Shown here piece after piece: positions 57,968-64,000 of a stretch of DNA of 64,000 bases. Every line of letters starts with the position of its first letter. Within the stretch, counting starts at the first letter, position 1. A program made the position numbers and the translations under genes. The notes below the pieces were generated by a model that ran no database searches, was not told the DNA's origin, and saw only the letters and a list, made by a program, of their open reading frames with translations. Origin of the DNA: Anaeramoeba flamelloides (taxonomy: Eukaryota > Metamonada > Anaeramoebidae). Where the stretch lies: contig JANTQA010000020.1 of assembly GCA_027625915.1 (NCBI GenBank), forward strand, positions 992,001 through 1,056,000, read 5' to 3'.

Positions 57968-58560
57968 TAAGGTATTTCCAAAAAAGTGGGGGCATTTTTT
58001 TTTTTACATTTCATAAAAAATCATCTTATTTAGTGATTTTAATCATTAATCAACTATACCAAATTAAGTTTAATATTTATACTGATTGGGCCAACCACTT
58101 ATCTATTTAATTTAAAACATGTTAGTTGAAATATTCCCAAAAAATGAAAAAAAAATAAAGTACTTTTTTTGGTTAAAGAAATGTACTACCAATTTCAATA
58201 AAAAACTGGAAACATGGAATGGTAACAAATGATTTTTTAAACACGAAAACGCAGTTATAAGTTTTTAATTATATTGTAAATTCTGTTGAGATTATACAAT
58301 TTATGAAAATGATTTTTTCGATCAAAAAGAAAATAATAAACAACAATTTTCACACTCTAAAAAATATCAGATAAAATCGAGATCAGAAATTTTAATATCT
58401 TTTATTTATGCAATATAATACTAATAAACAAATTGAATTATTATCAAGAATCTATAAATGGTGGTTAATGATTTGTGATATTTAAATCCTTTTTTGAAGA
58501 ATGGTTTACATAAATATATATTAAAATAAATTTACCCCACTTTCTTGGATATAGCTTACT
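57968..58560 (+). repeat. Fam4 full-length copy
   Basis: Starts TAAGGTATTTCCAAAAAAGT and ends CCCCACTTTCTTGGATATAG. Closest relative of 48054-48640, and the same orientation. Confidence 0.88.
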
Positions 58561-58667
58561 AAAATCTTTACCCTTCTTATTTGAAACACAAAAAACTTCT
58601 TTAAACACATACTAATATTTCATCATTATTTTATTTAGTAGATTAAAATGCAATAAAAACACTTTAT

Positions 58668-58688
58668 CTTCTTCTTCTTCTTCTTCTT
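58668..58688. repeat. (CTT)n microsatellite
   Basis: Seven CTT/TTC units. Confidence 0.85.
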
Positions 58689-59262
58689 TGATTTCTGTTT
58701 TAGAATGTTAAAAAAAAAAAATCGAATAGTTTGGTTGCTTCTCTGAAATGGTCAATATATTACTGCGATTAATTTCTAATCCCGAAAACTCAAAAATAAA
58801 CAAAATTTATTTCATTTATTAATAGTAAAAAATCAAATGGACTAAAAATTTTTGAACCATATAATCGATTTTTTATATTTTAATATATTTTTTCATTTTT
58901 TCCAAGAAAATAGTTTTATTATCTATAATTAATTGTAAAATTATTGTGTTCATTGAGTGATCAAATTTTATAAAAAAGTTTTTTAACCTACTCTAAGTTT
59001 GAAAAAAAAATCAGTTACTTTTCTAAAAGTTTTTCTAGAATGAAAAAAAAAACAAAAACAAAAAAAATGAAAAAAGTTAAATTAAAAATTTTTTTTATTC
59101 ATTAATAAAGCAAACCTCTCTCTAAAGTAAGCTTACTTTAAAATATATAATTCACATAAGATAATTAAGAAATATAAAAAACCTTTCTAAATTTTTTTTT
59201 GTAATTTAAACAATCAGAATTTCCATAACAATGATTATTCAAAAAAAAATTTGACTTTCTGA

Positions 59263-61709
59263 TTAATCATATTGAAAATTTTGAAAATGATTTTCTTTTA
59301 TTGATGAAAAATTTTGAAAATTATTTTCTTTTAATCTGTTTTTAAATAGTGTATGACGGTTTTTTTTCCAATTTTTAAATTCCATCCATTTTTCCATAAA
59401 TGGGCATGTTTTTTCTTCTTTCCAGTTTTTGTTTTGAACTTGATCAATTGGTTGACAAGTTAAATTAATATTATTATCGTATAAATTTTCATATTGCTGA
59501 TTATTATCATAATAATAATTGTTGTTTTTGAAAGAATTTAATTCATAATTATTGTTATTGTTACTATTAATGTTAAAAGTATGATGGAAGTTGCCGTGGT
59601 TGTGATTGCGAGTCTGGTTATTATTATGGTGGTTCTGGTTATGGTTATTATTTTGTTTACATTTATAATTTTTTTTTTTAGAATTAAATTGTGAATTATT
59701 TCTTGTATTAGATTTATCTCTCGACTTGTCTCTATAATGTTTTCTGTATTCTCGTCCATTTTTTTTTCTTCTCCTGTGCCTCCTTCTTTTTTCATTTACA
59801 CTATAAGTGTTTTCTTTCCTGTTCTGTGTATTTTTCTCTGTTTTTTTAATGTTATAATTTTTCGAATCTGTATTTTCAAAATTTGTTTTCTTTGGAGAAT
59901 ATTTAACAGTCTCAATTTTTCGAAAATCTTTTTCATAATTAATTTTATTATTGTTTTTTTTTATTTCATTTGTACATTGATGGGGTGGTTGACAATTTGT
60001 TGAATTTGTATTATATTTTGACATTTGATTTGTAAGTGTACAAGACGATGATTGATTTTGTGGAGAAGATGCAAAAGATAAATGAGTTGATGATGATGTC
60101 AAATAAGGAATCATGCCATACATTGGAATTGTATTAAATGGATATTTACCCAGTCCAATATGTAAACCCATTTGTTCGATTGAATTGTGTTCTTTGAATG
60201 ATACATTATCCTCTGTATTCGAAATTGTATTTGTCGTTTGATTATAACAGGAAATTTTTTCGTTTGAATAATTAGTTAGATAATGATTTGATTGATAATT
60301 TGGATTTATGTAAAGTGTCAAATTACAAGAAGAAAATTTCAAGCTATTTTCAAGTTTTGAGGAGCAGGTAAAGTTTGGGTTATGACTTGTGACATTTCTT
60401 TGAGAATTTTCGTATTCCTGTTTTGTGCTAATTAATTTTTGTGATCGTGGTTGTAATTGCAATTGTGATTGTGTTTGTGTTTGAAGGTGTTTTTTTGTTA
60501 ATTGTGGTAGTTGTTGTTTGAATTGTAAAGATTGAAGTGATTGTTGACATAATAAATTATATTTTTCGATTTCTGATTGCCGTTTTTTTAAAGGGCATAT
60601 TTTGTGCAAGTTTTCTGTTCTAAATAAGTCAAAAATTCTCGCAGTGAGCGTAATTTTTAAAAACGGTACCAAGGGCAAACCACTGTTTGTTGAGTGAATA
60701 TAAATAATCTTGGCCGAAACAAAGGTTGCTATTTTCATAATTCGATCTTGGAAATCCTTGGGCATCTTTGTATGATGAAGGAAATCTTGAATTGTTTTTA
60801 AAAATGTATCAATTTCAGATTCTCCTTTTTCTGCTAATTGAATTAGAACTTTAACAACTTTTTTGGAAATTCCTATAAACCATGAAACTACACAATTTTT
60901 GTGCATTAATTCATTGACATCCTTTTTTAATGCAAGAATGGAATTATGTAGCTCTTGAACTAATTTTTGTTCAAAACATGAGGTTTGAGAGTGCATGTTT
61001 AAAGTCTGTTTATTAAATTGGTTCGTGAGTTGGATCTTATTTTGTAAGACGACTATTTCTTTTAAATCTTTTTGATCAAAGATTTTGATTGGATGGATAT
61101 TGCATACTATTTTTTTTTAATATTTTTTTTTTTTAAAAAAACAGAATACAGATTGGTAAGCAAAAATAATCACCTATTTTGATTCAGGTATCATTAATTT
61201 TATTTATGAGAAATGAAAAGGGTGTGTCTTATTTTCTTGATTACAATAGATTGAAAAGAAGGTTTTTGTTTTTTTGAATTAACTTTTCAAATATATTGGA
61301 AGATTTCAAACATTTTCTTTGAAAACTGATCTGTTTGAATTGTTTTTCAAAGAAACCATCTTAGTTTGAGTTTGTTTTGAAAAATCAAAAATATAAAAAA
61401 GAGGAAAAAAAAAATAAAAAACAAACCTTTTGTTAAATAAATTTTTAATAAACCTTTTTGGTTTTCTAATGAATAGCGGATTGTTTCTTTAAATTCAAGA
61501 TCAGAAGAAAAAACAATTAACTCATCTTCATCGTCCTTATAATTAAATAAATAGTCTTTGTTTTCTTTGGCAGTGTCGCTTTTGAAAAGTTGATCAATTA
61601 TTTTACAAAATTCCAAGTATTTGATATCTTTCTTGATTGAAAACCTTCTGTGTTCTTTGGAGTATTCGATCTTGATCGAAATTTCTTGGTGTTCATCCAT
61701 TTTCAACAT
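59263..61709 (-). CDS. PB1-domain protein with low-complexity tail
   Basis: Two exons on minus, 61709-61427 and 61106-59263, joined in phase 1 (GTTTGT donor, AATAG acceptor); 708 residues. The start may be the Met at 61700. Residues about 8-92 are a PB1 domain: ISIKIEYSKEHRRFSIKK with the conserved Lys, FNYKDDEDELIVFSSDLEFK as the acidic OPCA loop, and LLKIYLTK as last strand. Having both faces, it could form head-to-tail oligomers. Next comes a short coiled coil (KDLKEIVVLQNKIQLTNQFN), then a helical ~150-residue region I cannot name (CVVSWFIGISKKVVKVLIQL, FQDRIMKIATFVSAKIIYIH). The last ~400 residues are low-complexity: Gln-rich, Ser/Asn-rich, a basic RRRHRRRKK stretch, His/Asn runs, poly-Asn. 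The join is less certain than elsewhere because the acceptor is preceded by an A-rich stretch; two separate genes is the alternative. Scaffold or signalling roles are inference. Confidence 0.68.
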
Positions 61710-62939
61710 AAAGGGTTTATAATTTTTAGGTTAATTTGTTATTTTTTTTGTTTGGTTTTGTTCAAACCAGAAATAGGTGAAAATTGTTTTTCCTCAAAGA
61801 AATTAAACAAAAAGGTTATGTGAAATGATAAAAAAGGAAAATTGAAAAGTAAACAAGAAAAAATAACTTTTTAATTTGGAATTTTTTTTTTTCATAAAGG
61901 GTTATGAGAAAAAAATTTCAATTGTTTGAAATCATTTAATAATATATATGGTGTTTTTGTTACTTAGAATTATATACCAAGTTTGTTTATCATTTTTTTT
62001 ATTTTTTTTCAATAAAATCAAAATTCTTGATAAGTAACAAAAAGTGAATTTCAATAAATCATACTGATAATTTTCAAATAAAAAGAAAATGTCAAATATA
62101 TGTAAATTGTAAAAATATTAAAAAAAGAGAAATTTTTAAATATTTTTTCTTCTTTTTTTGACGATCAGCTTAGATCTCTGAAACTGAAACTCTTCCAACT
62201 GGAAATAATATTGATTGATAGACTCTTAGAACCAAAATCACCTGAATAGAAAAATCATTAGAAAAAATCCAAAAAAGCTCAAATTTGGTAATGTTTACAA
62301 TTAAATCTCAAATTTAAAATACAAAAAAAGAAAATATAAATTTTGATTTCATTTGATATTTTGAATTCTATTTTAATTTTAATAATCAAATTGTTTTTAA
62401 GAATTATTTTATTTATTTTAAAATGAAGAAAAAAACAAGAAAAAAAATATTAGTTTATTGGAACTTTTGATACCTATTTAGAATTCTAATCAATTTGAGA
62501 ATTGTTTTTCATTTGATATTTTTTTTCAAGAGTCGTCTGAAAAAAACCTCTACTGTTGAATGATAAAAAAATTTAACAAAATTTTCTTTTATTGAGCCGA
62601 AAAAAAAATATTAAAAAATTAAGATTTTTATTAACATTTAAAGAATCTAACTCTAAAAGGAAAACCCATAATAGAAAGAAGTTTGAAGATTTTGAAGAGC
62701 TTAATTTCAACTTTGACAAATTGAAAATTTGTAGGATATTTAAATGAAAATTTTATTCAATTAATTTTTCAATTAAGAGTAACTAGAATAATAGTAAGAA
62801 CCCAAGATACAACCAATTTAAATTCATTTTTTATTTATGGTTTTTTTGACTCTTTTAATAATTTTTTTTAAATTTTGAAGAGGTGGTAATAATACAGTAT
62901 GTTATATTTTAAAAATTAAAACATCAAGTTTTTTTTATA

Positions 62940-63310
62940 AAATATCAAATTTATTTTAATATATATTTGATTAAAAATCCTCTTCGTAGGTGGATCTATT
63001 CGTAAATCGTCAATATCAAATTGAAAGAATATTCGTACCAATTGAACCGATTTCTAATGAGATTTTCTTTCAAAATATACTAATCAAAAGATTAATGAAA
63101 ACTGAAAAAAAAGTTTGCATTTTTTTTTAGTTAGAACAATTTACATTCAATTTCAATGAATAAACAGGCAATGTTACAAATGATTTTCTAAACAATAATA
63201 AAATATATTTATCAATTTTATTTTCATTGGGCATTTGATTGAGATTATTATTCTACTGAAAATGATTTTTTTAACCAAAAAAAAAAAAAAAATCAACAAT
63301 TTTATTTTGA
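62940..63310 (+). repeat. Fam4 decayed copy
   Basis: Aligns loosely with 48110-48430: TACCAATTGAA, GAAAACTGAAAAAAAAGTTT, CAATTTCAATGAATAAACAG, GATTTTCTAAACAATAATAA and AATGATTTTTT in order. Both ends are unclear. Confidence 0.5.
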
Positions 63311-63432
63311 TTCAAACACAATAAAGACAAAACAGAAATTACTCAAGATTTATCAAAGATTAAATATTTAGGTATTTACTTGGATAAAATTTTAAATTTA
63401 GTATATAATCTGAAAAAATCTAAAGAAACATA

Positions 63433-64000
63433 AACTCAATTCCAAAAAATGGTACATAAAAAAAAATTACATTAATAAAAATATACTCCAAAATACATAA
63501 TACTTAAACATTAAAATAATAAAAGACCCGAAAATATTAAATTAATACTATTTATATATTTTATAGTAAATTTAAAATTCAATTCGAAAAATAAAAAAGA
63601 AAAAATAAAAAAAAGTGTAACACTTTTTTTGGAACATGGTTACCAAAAAAACCTTTTTTATTGAAAGAAAAATTAATAAAAACTATTAATAGATTCAGCT
63701 TGTCTTTTGATAACTAAATCTATCGTTTCAAATATAGAGTTTATTAATTTTCTTAGGTTTCCCAACTCAAAGTATTCCATACATTAGTGAAAATTTTTAA
63801 AATTCTTCTTCGTTTTTTGGTTACAATTGTTCAGTTTAGTATCCATAAATTCCCAATTGGATTTAAATTTGTGGAATTGGGGGTCAAGGGTCCAGAACAT
63901 TACATCCCCGATTTAAGTAAGTTTGAGTTTTTTTTGAAGTGTGTGGACAAGCTCAATCCTTTTGGAAAATCCATTTCAACTCACCATATTCTGAATTAGC
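63433..64000 (-). mobile_element. Fam1 Tc1/mariner copy, cut by window end
   Basis: Starts AACTCAATTCCAAAAAATGG after TA (63431-63432) and is the reverse complement of 4249-4816 with only a few differences (for example the third residue of the shadow frame and GTGTAACAC for GGGGCACAC near 63617). The remainder of the element should continue beyond the window. Confidence 0.9.

Larger units (their letters stand above)
55630..59262. other. Intergenic between guanine deaminase and PB1 gene
   Basis: Contains a partial Fam10 copy (55920-56075), Fam9 (56485-56735, inverted), Fam4 (57968-58560) and a CTT microsatellite (58668-58688). A Lys-rich 61-codon frame at 57690-57875 (+) has no recognisable homology and is not called as a gene. 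Confidence 0.5.
61710..64000. other. Intergenic to window end
   Basis: Contains a decayed Fam4 copy (62940-63310) and the Tc1/mariner copy that runs off the window (63433-64000). A block at 62700-62800 (AATGAAAATTTTATTCAATT...TTTTTCAA) resembles 38640-38680 weakly. No gene was seen; the plus-strand frame at 63787-63999 is a shadow of the transposase. Confidence 0.55.

Noticed and set aside
59737-60003. 88-codon hydrophobic plus-strand frame resembling a membrane protein
   Set aside because: Antisense of the Lys/Asn-rich tail of the PB1 protein; complementing AAA and AAT codons yields Phe and Ile.
1-64000. CRISPR arrays, tRNA and rRNA genes, retrovirus-like or Polinton-like elements
   Set aside because: No regularly spaced direct repeats, no GC-rich cloverleaf candidates, and no LTR pair, capsid, integrase or protease motifs were recognised on either strand. 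A tRNA scan and a profile search would be decisive.

Overview
The window is nuclear DNA from a very AT-rich unicellular eukaryote (by eye roughly three quarters A+T or more; standard code, with TGA as well as TAA used as a stop). It holds nine protein-coding genes, no rRNA or tRNA gene that I can see, no CRISPR, and no virus-like element. Gene content (an AP-4 adaptor subunit, the RMC1 subunit of the Mon1-Ccz1 regulator, PPIL4, a BTB-BACK protein fused to a glutamine-amidotransferase-like domain) suggests a free-living protist with a full endosomal system. Anaeramoebae or an amoebozoan-like lineage is my guess, but nothing in the window fixes the taxon.

Layout, left to right. 1085-6002 (+) PPIL4 cyclophilin-RRM protein, split by a 3.6-kb intron. 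8993-9574 (-) AMMECR1. 13491-22553 (+) RMC1 (Mic1 family), four exons with a 6.4-kb intron. 27654-28547 (-) unrecognised coiled-coil protein. 30629-32122 (-) BTB-BACK-GATase-like protein. 36080-43130 (+) AP-4 mu subunit, six exons with a 5.3-kb intron. 46181-49974 (-) Acl4-like TPR chaperone of ribosomal protein L4, three exons with a 2.3-kb intron. 54310-55629 (-) guanine deaminase. 59263-61709 (-) PB1-domain protein with a long low-complexity tail. For six of the nine the family is clear from residue-level similarity to remembered human or yeast homologues. The exon joins were worked out by hand from GT/AG sites, reading phase and homology.

Repeats fill much of the rest. I recognise about a dozen families, mostly short DNA elements with inverted ends: Fam1 Tc1/mariner with transposase remnants; Fam2 a Tc1-like non-autonomous element; Fam3 a ~780-bp element; Fam4 a ~590-bp element ending in TATTTCCAAAAAAGTGGG, with six or seven copies; Fam5 a ~0.9-kb fold-back element; Fam6, Fam7 (TAA target duplication, PIF/Harbinger-like), Fam8, Fam9, Fam10 (GGGGCCC ends), Fam11 and Fam12. 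Two fragments of a non-LTR retrotransposon are also present. Two clear nested insertions occur (Fam2 in Fam3, Fam5 in Fam4), and two Fam4 copies lie head to head inside an intron as a long inverted repeat.

The strongest general pattern is that the four most intron-divided genes each carry exactly one giant, transposon-filled intron beside short introns of 93-237 bp, while the intronless genes are visibly less AT-rich. The genes do not form a pathway. AP-4 mu and RMC1 both serve endosomal traffic, PPIL4 pre-mRNA splicing, the Acl4-like protein ribosome assembly, and guanine deaminase purine salvage or catabolism. I found no convincing undescribed multi-gene system. The most unusual items are the BTB-BACK-GATase fusion, the PB1 protein, the shared F-x-N-D variant of the reverse transcriptase active-site box, and the intronic inverted repeats.
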